A DNA stretch of 23,812 bases, taken from the NCBI GenBank assembly GCA_041594335.1, contig JBFHML010000038.1, positions 1-23,812 on the forward strand, given 5' to 3'. The notes under the pieces are model-generated. The model had not been told where the DNA came from, searched no databases, and saw nothing but the letters and a program-made list of their open reading frames with translations. Shown here one piece after another: positions 1 to 7,075 of this stretch. How positions within the stretch are numbered: position 1 is the first letter of the stretch; the number at the start of each line of letters is the position of its first letter. Source of the stretch: JAGPUQ01 sp041594335 (GTDB taxonomy: Bacteria; Pseudomonadota; Gammaproteobacteria; Pseudomonadales; Porticoccaceae). Both the position numbers and the translations under genes were made by a program.

Positions 1-315
1 GGAACGCTCGGCGTGCTTGCGCGGTGCTTCGGGCACGCCAGCATTCGTGTATTCGCCATACTGGCTCTCGAAATCAGCCAGCAAACGCTCCCCATCTAGG
101 CTCAGCAAAGCACCGCAACGACGCAGGTAGCCTCGCACATACACCGCCTCGGGAAGCCGGCCATAATCATCCGCTTCCAGTGCCGCCAGCGAACGCAGCG
201 GTATGCGTGTCCGCGCCGCGACTTCCTCGAGCGTCAAACCCTGTTCGGTACGCGCCTTGCGCAGCGCCATGCCGGGCAGTCTTAGGACAACGCCAGCGTC
301 ATCGTGATTCGCCAC
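1..315 (-). CDS. rodZ: RodZ-like cytoskeletal HTH protein, N-terminal part only
   Basis: The gene runs off the left edge, so only the first 105 codons are visible. RodZ is an inner-membrane protein whose cytoplasmic helix-turn-helix domain binds MreB and helps set rod shape. The visible part is that domain: an LRKAR..QGLTLEEVA helix pair, RIPLRSLAALE, then YVRGYLRRC, the usual RodZ order; the membrane segment and periplasmic domain lie outside the window. I chose the GTG at 315 because a GGAG lies five bases upstream and it gives the usual short leader before the HTH. An internal ATG at 270 would cut into the domain edge. The start overlaps the end of pilW by 17 bases, which suggests co-transcription with ndk-rlmN-pilW. 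The family call is strong; the start is moderately sure. Confidence 0.85.
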   Translation of the reverse strand, partial: MANHDDAGVVLRLPGMALRKARTEQGLTLEEVAARTRIPLRSLAALEADDYGRLPEAVYVRGYLRRCGALLSLDGERLLADFESQYGEYTNAGVPEAPRKHAERS

Positions 316-1159
316 GTTGCTCCAGCCACTGCTGATATTCCAAAGTTTCCGCGGCGTACGGGAACAGCTTGCTCAGCGCGAGTCCCTTACTGGCTACGCC
401 GTTGGTATTCCCAAAAGCAGCTTCCACACGCACACTCAGCCACAGACTGCGGGCGGACGGGTCGGCCATCCGTCCATAGGCCGCCAAATATCGCTTGGCC
501 TGCGGGTAGTTTTCGGCCTGAAAATGATACTCCGCAAGCTCTAAATACGCCGTGTCCAAGTCTGGCTGCAAAGCGATCGCCCGCTCCCACGCCTCCCGCG
601 CAAGGTCGCTTTTGCCCAACTGATCGGCGACCAAGCCCAAGCTCAGAAACACCTGTGGTCGCAACCCATAGTGGACATCGTCCGCAGCAATTTGAAACTG
701 CTCATAGGCGTCTTGGTAGCGCTCCTGGGAGGCCAAAAAGACACCATAGTTGTTGCGCGCCTGAGTAAAGCCGCGGTCGTGCCGCAAGGCCGTCTGAAAA
801 TGCTGTTCTGCGCGCTCTGGGTCATGCTCGAGTTGATACAGCAGCGCCATACCATTATGCGCCGCCGGCGATTTGCCGTCGATCTCTAAGGCGCGCAGCA
901 AGCTCCGGCGCGCCAGATCCCTGTTGCCGCGCCCGATATATCCCAAGCCCAGTTGCACGTAATTACCGAGCGCCTCTTGGCGACTGCGCTCGGTTTGGCC
1001 CGACTCACCAGCGTTGGCGGTGGTCATAGTCCGGCTGGTCGTCGTCGTGCTGGTCGTACAACCGGCAACCAGCAACCACACCAGCATTGCCATCGTGCCG
1101 CGGCGGGCACAGCGCGCTCGAATCACCGCCAATGCTGGCCGTCCCCGCCCTTGCGACAT
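299..1159 (-). CDS. pilW: Type IV pilus biogenesis lipoprotein PilW/PilF (TPR)
   Basis: PilW (PilF in Pseudomonas) is the outer-membrane pilotin that lets the PilQ secretin assemble for type IV pili. The 286-residue product has a basic N-terminus, a short hydrophobic stretch ending in a lipobox (LVAGC, Cys near residue 34), a Thr/Ser-rich linker, and then TPR repeats starting with YVQLGLGYIGRGNRDLARRSL and continuing through AHNGMALLYQ and ARNNYGVFLAS. I chose the ATG at 1159 because GGGGGA lies about six bases upstream. A GTG at 1207 would overlap rlmN and lengthen the signal peptide. A later ATG just before the hydrophobic stretch is also possible. It follows rlmN by 34 bases and overlaps rodZ, the order seen in many Gammaproteobacteria. 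Confidence 0.9.
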   Translation of the reverse strand: MSQGRGRPALAVIRARCARRGTMAMLVWLLVAGCTTSTTTTSRTMTTANAGESGQTERSRQEALGNYVQLGLGYIGRGNRDLARRSLLRALEIDGKSPAAHNGMALLYQLEHDPERAEQHFQTALRHDRGFTQARNNYGVFLASQERYQDAYEQFQIAADDVHYGLRPQVFLSLGLVADQLGKSDLAREAWERAIALQPDLDTAYLELAEYHFQAENYPQAKRYLAAYGRMADPSARSLWLSVRVEAAFGNTNGVASKGLALSKLFPYAAETLEYQQWLEQRGESR

Positions 1160-1193
1160 CGCTCGTCCCCCAAACCAGCCGATGCTGCCCAGG

Positions 1194-2327
1194 TTACGGC
1201 TGACCACCGATGATCCTCACGACCTGCTCTTCCCCTTCCGTTCGACGCCGGTGGCGCTCACTGCGCTTGGTGCGGTCGTTCACCGCGCCGGCCAGTTGCC
1301 CGCAGGCTGCCGCGATATCGTCGCCCCGGGTGGTGCGCACAGTCACAGTGTAACCTTGGCCCGCCAGGATGTCCTTGAATCGGGCCAAATCGATCGCGGT
1401 CACCGGTTGATACTGGGTGCCGCCGAACGGATTGAAGGGGATCAGATTGATTTTACAAGGGGTATCTTGTAACAGTCGCGCCAGTTCGCGAGCCTGTTCC
1501 GGCCTATCGTTGACCCCGCCGATCAACGTGTATTCGATGGTGATCCGGCGTCGGGTATCCGGCAGCTTCCGCAGATAGCCGCGCGCCGACTCAAGCAAAC
1601 GAGCGATTGGGTATTTGCGATTAATCGGGACCAACTGATTGCGCAGGGCATCGTTGGGCGCATGCAGCGAAATCGCGAGAGAAACGTCACTGACTTCCCC
1701 CAGCTTGTCAAGCATGGGCACTACACCCGCTGTACTGAGCGTGACGCGGCGCTTCGACAAGCCGTAGGCATTGTCATCCATCATCAGGTCCAACGCGGCG
1801 ACCACATTGTCAAAGTTGAGCAGGGGTTCCCCCATGCCCATCATCACCGTATTGGAGATTCGTCGCTCACCCTGTCCGGAAAACGCACCCAGCGCCCGCT
1901 TGGCAATCCATAACTGACCGATGATCTCCGCCGCAGAGAGATCACGGCTGAACCCCTGTTTGCCCGTAGCGCAAAAACTGCAATCCAGCGTACAGCCTAC
2001 CTGCGAGGAGATGCATAGGGTCCCTCGGCCACGCTCTGGAATATAGACCGTTTCGATGCAATCGCCTCCGGCGACGCGAATCAACCACTTACAGGTTCCG
2101 TCCGCCGAGTCATGCTCGCTCACTACTTCCGGGATCTGGATGTCGGCAATGGCTGTGAGCTTTTCCCGTAGCGCTCGCCCCAGATCCGTCATGGACTGAA
2201 AGTCGGTCTCACCGCGCTGGTGAATCCACTTCAGCACCTGGGCCGCGCGAAAGCGTCGCTCACCGGCGGCCTCGAAGAAATCACCGAGCTGTGCGGCGGT
2301 GAGGCCCAGCAGGTTGGTCTTGCTCAT
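1194..2327 (-). CDS. rlmN: Dual-specificity 23S rRNA / tRNA adenine-C2 methyltransferase RlmN
   Basis: RlmN is a radical-SAM enzyme that methylates C2 of A2503 in 23S rRNA and of A37 in some tRNAs. The 377-residue protein has the CxxxCxxC cluster motif at Cys112, Cys116 and Cys119 (GCTLDCSFC), the first catalytic Cys at 105 (TLCISSQ) and the second near residue 342 (DIAAACGQLAG), so both Cys of the ping-pong mechanism are present. After that Cys there is a basic tail of about 35 residues. The ATG at 2327 gives the usual MSKTNLLGLT start; a longer reading frame upstream does not resemble the family. No good ribosome binding site precedes this ATG, but a short ORF ends exactly on it (see 2324-2437). 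It sits between ndk and pilW. Confidence 0.96.
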   Translation of the reverse strand: MSKTNLLGLTAAQLGDFFEAAGERRFRAAQVLKWIHQRGETDFQSMTDLGRALREKLTAIADIQIPEVVSEHDSADGTCKWLIRVAGGDCIETVYIPERGRGTLCISSQVGCTLDCSFCATGKQGFSRDLSAAEIIGQLWIAKRALGAFSGQGERRISNTVMMGMGEPLLNFDNVVAALDLMMDDNAYGLSKRRVTLSTAGVVPMLDKLGEVSDVSLAISLHAPNDALRNQLVPINRKYPIARLLESARGYLRKLPDTRRRITIEYTLIGGVNDRPEQARELARLLQDTPCKINLIPFNPFGGTQYQPVTAIDLARFKDILAGQGYTVTVRTTRGDDIAAACGQLAGAVNDRTKRSERHRRRTEGEEQVVRIIGGQP

Positions 2328-2437
2328 CGCTGTGGCGCATCCGGCAATGCCCTGCCGACAGCCGTCCGCGCCACTTGCCCGGCCTCCGCGGTCAGAGTGA
2401 GATCTCGTCTGTCTCGGCGCGCTGGCGCACATTCCAT
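2324..2437 (-). other. Possible 37-codon leader ORF coupled to rlmN
   Basis: In the ndk-rlmN gap there is an ORF of 37 codons starting at an ATG (2437) with GAGGA seven bases upstream. Its TGA shares bases with the rlmN ATG in an ATGA overlap. The peptide is Arg-rich and resembles nothing I know. What is seen is a good ribosome binding site and the overlap; that it is translated and passes ribosomes to rlmN is inference. It could be chance in GC-rich DNA. Confidence 0.3.
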
Positions 2438-2453
2438 CCGGCGATCCTCGCGA

Positions 2454-2465
2454 CCGCGATCGCGG
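2454..2465. repeat. Perfect 12-base palindrome after ndk
   Basis: CCGCGATCGCGG is a perfect palindrome a few bases after the ndk stop codon, in the ndk-rlmN gap. There is no following T-run, so it is not a classical terminator. It could be a protein site or a transcript 3' end stabiliser, or chance. Confidence 0.35.
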
Positions 2466-2468
2466 CCG

Positions 2469-2894
2469 TCAACGGGGACAGAGCTCCCCACCATTGAAGA
2501 AATAAGCGATCTCGCGGGCCGCCGAGGCCGGCGAATCCGAACCGTGCACTGCATTGGCGTCGATCGACTCCGCGAAATCCGCGCGGATGGTCCCTGGCGC
2601 GGCCTCCTGTGGGTTGGTAGCGCCCATCAGCTCGCGGTTTCGAGAGATGGCGGCCTCCCCTTGGAGCACTTGAACCACCACCGGGCCCGAGGTCATGAAG
2701 GCGACCAGATCACCGAAGAACGGCCGCTCACGATGTTCCGCATAAAAGCCTTCAGCCTGCTCACGCGACAAACAGAGCATTCGGCTGGCAACTACTTGCA
2801 ATCCGGCTTTTTCGAACCGCGCCGTGATTTCTCCGATGAGATTGCGGGCGACGGCATCCGGCTTGATGATAGACAGGGTACGCTCAATGGGCAT
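2469..2894 (-). CDS. ndk: Nucleoside diphosphate kinase
   Basis: Ndk moves the gamma phosphate of ATP to nucleoside diphosphates through a phospho-histidine and so balances NTP and dNTP pools in the cytoplasm. The 141-residue length is normal. Lys11 in the IIKPDAV start and the active-site His117 in NAVHGSDS are both present, as is the ERPFF loop near residue 57. The ATG at 2894 gives the usual MPIERTLSIIKPDAV start; a longer frame upstream is not family-like. A CGGAG lies about nine bases upstream. A promoter is likely in the 115-base gap before it (2960-2989). It is followed by rlmN, its common partner. Confidence 0.97.
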   Translation of the reverse strand: MPIERTLSIIKPDAVARNLIGEITARFEKAGLQVVASRMLCLSREQAEGFYAEHRERPFFGDLVAFMTSGPVVVQVLQGEAAISRNRELMGATNPQEAAPGTIRADFAESIDANAVHGSDSPASAAREIAYFFNGGELCPR

Positions 2895-2959
2895 GGAATC
2901 GAACTCCGATCTTCGGGGCGTGCCCACCTGTGGCCGCCACCTCGCTGGAAAGGGCGGGG

Positions 2960-2989
2960 ATTCTACTCTCGGCGGGCCGTTCGAGACAA
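2960..2989 (-). promoter_or_regulatory. Predicted sigma-70 promoter of ndk
   Basis: Reading the minus strand, TTGTCT (2989-2984) is followed after 18 bases by TAGAAT (2965-2960). The -10 box matches 5 of 6 and the -35 box 4 of 6 consensus bases. It would give a leader of about 60 bases before the ndk ATG at 2894. Confidence 0.4.
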
Positions 2990-2991
2990 CA

Positions 2992-3011
2992 AAAGGCTTT
3001 TTACGGCCTTC
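2992..3011 (-). terminator. Weak hairpin after the GGDEF-EAL gene
   Basis: On the minus strand AAGGC (3010-3006) can pair with GCCTT (2997-2993) across an 8-base A-rich loop, followed by TTGTTGT. It begins at the stop codon of the GGDEF-EAL gene and lies before the ndk promoter. The stem is only 5-6 pairs, so this is a weak terminator candidate. Confidence 0.3.
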
Positions 3012-4782
3012 AGGCCGCCACACCAGCGGCCAACAGGTCTCCGAACCGCTCCACTGGAACAGGCATGCTGTAGAGCGCTCCTTGATAGCTATCACAGCCC
3101 ATCTGACGCAACAGGTCCAAGGCTTCCCGGTCTTCGACCCCTTCTGCCGTCACCTTGAGGCCATATTGCCGCGAGACGCCAAGTATCGCCTCCACGATGC
3201 CGCGGGCATCGGCGTCACGATGCACATGGCGAATAAACTCCCGGTCAATTTTCAACCAATCGAACGGCAGCCGGCGTAAGGCGCTCATCGATGAATAGCC
3301 GACCCCGAAATCGTCGACCGCAAAACGCGCCCCCATGGCCTTGATCGCGTGCATCTTGGCGATAGCTCCCTCGACGTCCTCCATGGCCAAGGTCTCGGTA
3401 ATCTCAAAGGCAATGAACCCGGGCTCAACGGCATAACTCTGGATACTGTGCCGAATCACATCTAGTAACCGGGGATCCTGAAACTGACGCCGGCTGATGT
3501 TCACGTGGAGTTGCATGTCGCTGCGCCACACGCCCGCGTCGAGGAAGTTGCGCAGCGACTCACAGGCGGTCCGAATCACCCAATGGCCCACATCGACGAT
3601 CAGCCCTGATGTCTCAAGCAACGGAATAAATTCCGCGGGCATACTGGTTACCCGATCACTGTTGATCCAGCGCAACAGCACCTCACCACCCATCAGCCGA
3701 TCCTGAGCAACCGACACGACCGGCTGGACATAGAGTGCGAATTCCTGGTTGTCGACAGCCTTACGTAATCTGGTGTTCAGCGCCACCTGCCGTTGTGCCT
3801 TCGCAGCGATCGCGCGATCAAAGAACGCGCAACTATTTCTCCCCTTGCGCTTGGCTTCATACATGGCTGTGTCGGCATACTGCAGCGCCCGTTCTGGATC
3901 CAACACCACGCCTGTGAGCAACGCAATGCCAATGCTGGCAGTCAGCGCAAACTCGGTACCCTCCAGAAAAATCGGTGCCGCCACCTGCTCGCGCAAGGCA
4001 TCGGCCAAGGCTCGGGCACGCACGGCCGCCTCCGTGGCCGTCTCCCCGAGATCGGGAACGAACAGGAGAAATTCATCGCCAGCCTGGCGCGCGAGAAAAG
4101 CGCCCGAAGGCCCAGAAACCACCGCTTGCCGGTGCAACGACTGCGCGACTCTGGCCAGTATTCGATCCCCGAGATCATGGCCCCAGGAATCGTTGATATC
4201 CTTGAAGTGATCGAGGTCGATCAGCATCAGCGCTGCGCAAGCGCTATCGACCGATCGCCCACACCACTGCATTCGAAGGTGTTCGAGCATGGCCAGCCGC
4301 GTCGGCAACCGCGTCAGTTCATCCCGATACGCCCCATCGCGCGCATGCCCTGACCGGCGCTGCTGTCCGGTCCGCTCGGACTGCAACGACGCTGCTATCG
4401 TGACGGCCGGATTGTCCTGGACGACGACCTCATCGGGCAGTGGATAGATTGCCACGACCAAATCCGTACCCGATACGGGTCCGTTCCCGCCCAGAGCAAT
4501 CATCCAGCGCCGGTGATCGTCGGCAGCGCGCAATTCCCACGGCAGCTGCGGCACCCCTTCGCTCAGCGCTGTGCGCACGCGCTCCTTGAGCCCGGCAAGG
4601 GTAACGGACTCCTCAGCCTCAGAAACGGCCAAATCCTGGCCCAACAACTGTCGCCGCTCGCAGCCCAGCACCTCCAGCGCCGCAGGATTGGCCGCAACAC
4701 AGATGCCGTAAGAAAAGAATAGGACGCCGAAGGGTGCGCTCTCCACCACGCGGCGATACAAGTCAGCCTTCGGATCGGTCAT
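3010..4782 (-). CDS. PAS-GGDEF-EAL cyclic-di-GMP signalling protein
   Basis: This 590-residue protein has no membrane segment and is probably cytoplasmic. An N-terminal PAS-like sensor (about 8-115; ESAPFGVLFF, ANPAALEVLG) is followed by a linker, a GGDEF domain (about 150-320) and an EAL domain (about 335-585). The diguanylate cyclase signature is AGDEF (234-238), a variant found in active enzymes; I see no RxxD inhibitory site upstream. The phosphodiesterase domain reads EVL (367-369) and keeps the acidic residues of ITETLAM (461-467), DDFG (490-493), KID (511-513) and TAEGVE (545-550), so c-di-GMP hydrolysis looks possible. Which activity dominates cannot be read from sequence. It lies between iscS and ndk, where many relatives carry iscU to iscX, with its own likely promoter at 4855-4882. 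A pilus gene is downstream, but a functional link is only a guess. Confidence 0.93.
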   Translation of the reverse strand: MTDPKADLYRRVVESAPFGVLFFSYGICVAANPAALEVLGCERRQLLGQDLAVSEAEESVTLAGLKERVRTALSEGVPQLPWELRAADDHRRWMIALGGNGPVSGTDLVVAIYPLPDEVVVQDNPAVTIAASLQSERTGQQRRSGHARDGAYRDELTRLPTRLAMLEHLRMQWCGRSVDSACAALMLIDLDHFKDINDSWGHDLGDRILARVAQSLHRQAVVSGPSGAFLARQAGDEFLLFVPDLGETATEAAVRARALADALREQVAAPIFLEGTEFALTASIGIALLTGVVLDPERALQYADTAMYEAKRKGRNSCAFFDRAIAAKAQRQVALNTRLRKAVDNQEFALYVQPVVSVAQDRLMGGEVLLRWINSDRVTSMPAEFIPLLETSGLIVDVGHWVIRTACESLRNFLDAGVWRSDMQLHVNISRRQFQDPRLLDVIRHSIQSYAVEPGFIAFEITETLAMEDVEGAIAKMHAIKAMGARFAVDDFGVGYSSMSALRRLPFDWLKIDREFIRHVHRDADARGIVEAILGVSRQYGLKVTAEGVEDREALDLLRQMGCDSYQGALYSMPVPVERFGDLLAAGVAA

Positions 4783-4854
4783 CTCTGAGCGCTCAACACC
4801 GACGACGACCCCCGATTGTTATTGCGGTCGCAACCCGGGGTCCGACTACCCTCG

Positions 4855-4882
4855 AGTATAGCGAAGCCGCAGCCGAAGTCAC
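4855..4882 (-). promoter_or_regulatory. Predicted promoter of the GGDEF-EAL gene
   Basis: On the minus strand GTGACT (4882-4877), a 16-base spacer and TATACT (4860-4855). The -10 box matches 5 of 6 and the -35 box 4 of 6. It overlaps the iscS stop codon and gives a leader of about 65-70 bases before the ATG at 4782, so this gene may be expressed apart from trmJ-iscS. Confidence 0.45.
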
Positions 4883-6105
4883 CGCCCCCCGCCACCTCGG
4901 GACGACCCATCCGTACCTTCTGTCCAGGAGGGGACTCCCGGCCTCGGCGGTATTTCAGCGCCACGCAGCCCCACCACCGCTTCGCAGAGCGCGGCGGCGA
5001 CCCGATCGATCTCCGCCGCCGTCGTAAAGCGCCCAAAACTCAGTCTGAGGGTGGCGTGAGCCAAGGCATCCGGAACTCCCAAAGCGCGCAACACATGGGA
5101 GGGCTCCAGACTCGCCGAGGTGCAGGCAGACCCTGTAGACACCGCGAGATCTTTGAGGGCCATCAGTAGCGCCTCGCCATCCACTCCGGGAAAGCTGAGA
5201 TTCACGATACCCGGAACCCGATGCGTTCGAGACCCGTTTAGGTAAACCTGAGGCAGGGCCTGCAGCCCGTCGCGTAGGCGTGCACGTAACGACTCCAACC
5301 GCCGGTTGTCCTCCTCGAGCTCCGCTCGCGCCAGGACACAGGCTTCCCCCATACCCACAATTTGGTGGGTCGCCAAAGTGCCGGATCTCATTCCACGCTC
5401 ATGCCCACCGCCATGCATTTGGGCTTGCACCCTGACCTCTGGCGCACGGCGTACGTAAAGGACACCGATGCCCTTGGGGCCGTAGGCCTTGTGAGCCGAA
5501 AACGACATCAAATCGACCGGCAACTGCCGCAGATCCACAGCGACCTTGCCGAGGCTTTGCGCCCCATCGACGTGATAGAGCACGCCGCGATCACGGCACA
5601 CGGCGCCAATAGCAGCAATATCGTTGAGGGTGCCCAGCTCATTATTGACGTGCATAATTGACACCAAGATGGTGTCCGGGCGCAGGGCATCCGCCACCTT
5701 CTCCGGCGCGATCAGCCCATCGCCGCCGGGCGACAGATAGGTAACCTCGACACCCTGTTGCTCGAGATAGTGGCAAGAGTCCAGCACCGCCTTGTGCTCT
5801 AGGGCCGATGTCACCACATGCCGGCCGCGCCCAACGAGCGCGGCGACACAACCCTTAATCGCGAGGTTATCGGACTCCGTGGCGCCGGACGTCCAGACAA
5901 GTTCTCTGGGGTCCGCTCCCACGGTTTCTGCGACCTGACCTCGCGCCTCTTCCACCGCGGCCTCGGCTTGCCAGCCGTATCGATGCGCCCGCGAGGCAGG
6001 GTTGCCGAACACGCCGTCTTGGGTGAGGAACCCGATCATGCGCGCCGCCACCCGAGGATCTACCGGTGTAGTCGCGGCGTAATCGCAGTACACAGGCGCT
6101 TTCAT
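4879..6105 (-). CDS. iscS: IscS-type cysteine desulfurase with atypical C-terminal tail
   Basis: IscS takes sulfur from cysteine as an enzyme persulfide for Fe-S clusters, tRNA thiolation and cofactors, using PLP. The 408-residue protein keeps His104 (ALEHKAV), the PLP lysine Lys206 (SFSAHKAYGPKG) and the mobile-loop Cys328 (GSACTSASLEPS), all at the same numbers as the E. coli enzyme, so it should be an active group I desulfurase. The last 27 residues differ: after AVVGLR the family's LWEM...D...IEW tail, used to bind IscU, is replaced by a Pro/Gly/Arg-rich end (GAEIPPRPGVPSWTEG...). The ATG overlaps the trmJ stop as ATGA, so the two are translationally coupled. No iscR, iscU, iscA, hscBA or fdx is nearby. 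Identity as a desulfurase is sure; its sulfur acceptors here are open. Confidence 0.95.
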   Translation of the reverse strand: MKAPVYCDYAATTPVDPRVAARMIGFLTQDGVFGNPASRAHRYGWQAEAAVEEARGQVAETVGADPRELVWTSGATESDNLAIKGCVAALVGRGRHVVTSALEHKAVLDSCHYLEQQGVEVTYLSPGGDGLIAPEKVADALRPDTILVSIMHVNNELGTLNDIAAIGAVCRDRGVLYHVDGAQSLGKVAVDLRQLPVDLMSFSAHKAYGPKGIGVLYVRRAPEVRVQAQMHGGGHERGMRSGTLATHQIVGMGEACVLARAELEEDNRRLESLRARLRDGLQALPQVYLNGSRTHRVPGIVNLSFPGVDGEALLMALKDLAVSTGSACTSASLEPSHVLRALGVPDALAHATLRLSFGRFTTAAEIDRVAAALCEAVVGLRGAEIPPRPGVPSWTEGTDGSSRGGGGR

Positions 6106-6959
6106 TCCGGCGCGTCCCCACCACCTCTGGCAGCGCGATGCGGCCCCGGCGGCGCAGAAACCTCCTGCGGCTGCTCATCGACCGCAGCGCGCGGAGGAGA
6201 GAGTTCCCGGCGATCACCCCCACGCGACCGCCAGATAAAGTTCTGCACCGACGTGAGTACACCACGCAGGATCGACAACTCCATCCGATCGGGTCGGATC
6301 CGCGTCAACAAACGGCGCAGACGAATCATGGTCTGGCGGGGGTTTGCGGGGTCATGGAAACCCAGTTCCACCAACACCTGCTCGAGATGCTGAAAATACA
6401 TCTCGATATCTTCAGTCCTGGCCTTGGGGACATCCCACGGTTGCGGCTCGGGGGGCGCTGCCTGGGCGAGTGCCGCCATACGCAGTTCGTAGGTCAGCAC
6501 CTGCACCGCGGCCGCGAGATTGAGCGAGCTATATTCAGGATTGGCGGGTATGTGCACGTGGAAAGTGCACTGCGCCAGTTCGTCGTTGGTCAGCCCGCGG
6601 TCTTCCCGCCCGAACACCAAAGCCACTTCGTGCTGAGCCGACTCTTCCCAGGCCCGGACCCCGCATTCGCGCGGTTCCAACAGTGGCCAGGGAATGCGAC
6701 GCTCACGCGCACTGGTGCCAATCACCAAACCGCAGCCGGCAATCGCCTCCCCAAGATGATCGACGACCACTGCCCGCTCCAGCACATCGAGGGCCCCAGC
6801 GGCCCGCCATTGCGCCCTGGGGGCGGGAAATTCTTTGGGCGCCACCAAATAGAGCCGCTCCAGCCCCATGTTTTTCATGGCCCGCGCCGCCGCCCCGATA
6901 TTGCCCGGATGACTGGTATTGACCAGCACCACCCGAACCTTTGCAAAACTACCGGACAT
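6102..6959 (-). CDS. trmJ: tRNA (cytidine/uridine-32) 2'-O-methyltransferase TrmJ
   Basis: TrmJ is a SPOUT-class enzyme that 2'-O-methylates position 32 of the anticodon loop with SAM. The 285-residue protein begins VRVVLVNTSHPGNIGAAARAM, the family signature, has LVFGREDRGLTNDEL and the knot-end motif NPEYSSLNLAAAVQVL, and a C-terminal region of TrmJ type (IEMYFQHLEQVL...LGF). A Pro/Arg-rich tail of about 35 residues ends it. I chose the ATG at 6959; a longer frame upstream to 7076 is not family-like and would run through the whole suhB-trmJ gap. It is divergent from suhB, as in many Gammaproteobacteria, and overlaps iscS by four bases. Confidence 0.93.
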   Translation of the reverse strand: MSGSFAKVRVVLVNTSHPGNIGAAARAMKNMGLERLYLVAPKEFPAPRAQWRAAGALDVLERAVVVDHLGEAIAGCGLVIGTSARERRIPWPLLEPRECGVRAWEESAQHEVALVFGREDRGLTNDELAQCTFHVHIPANPEYSSLNLAAAVQVLTYELRMAALAQAAPPEPQPWDVPKARTEDIEMYFQHLEQVLVELGFHDPANPRQTMIRLRRLLTRIRPDRMELSILRGVLTSVQNFIWRSRGGDRRELSPPRAAVDEQPQEVSAPPGPHRAARGGGDAPE

Positions 6960-6979
6960 CACTGTGAATTCGCGGTTGT

Positions 6980-7000
6980 CTACACCTATGCCCAGTGTAG
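6980..7000. repeat. Inverted repeat between trmJ and suhB
   Basis: CTACAC (6980-6985) and GTGTAG (6995-7000) form a perfect 6-base inverted repeat around 9 bases in the divergent trmJ-suhB gap. It could be an operator for trmJ-iscS, just upstream of the trmJ start. In relatives this operon is controlled by IscR, but this site does not obviously match an IscR box. Function unknown. Confidence 0.35.
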
Positions 7001-7039
7001 CAGAGCACCACAGGACCGCTGTCAGGCGCGCAGCTCTGT

Positions 7040-7045
7040 TAGAAT
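7040..7045 (+). promoter_or_regulatory. Candidate -10 box for suhB
   Basis: TAGAAT lies 30 bases before the suhB ATG and matches 5 of 6 consensus bases. No convincing -35 box is seen at 16-18 bases; CTGTCA at 7019-7024 is 15 bases away. Weak evidence. Confidence 0.3.
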
Positions 7046-7075
7046 GCGCGCCCGCCAAACCGTCTGGATCCCGCA

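Noticed and set aside
24..768. Plus-strand ORFs opposite rodZ and pilW
   Set aside because: They are antisense frames of well-supported genes in GC-rich DNA, with Pro/Arg/His-rich content typical of shadows.
2451..2466. GCGATCGC core as a HIP1 repeat array
   Set aside because: A single palindrome copy is seen; HIP1 is a cyanobacterial repeat and the gene content here is gammaproteobacterial.
2220..3158. 312-residue plus-strand ORF over ndk and the 5' part of rlmN
   Set aside because: Antisense to two clear genes and their gaps; Arg/Pro-rich with no family likeness.
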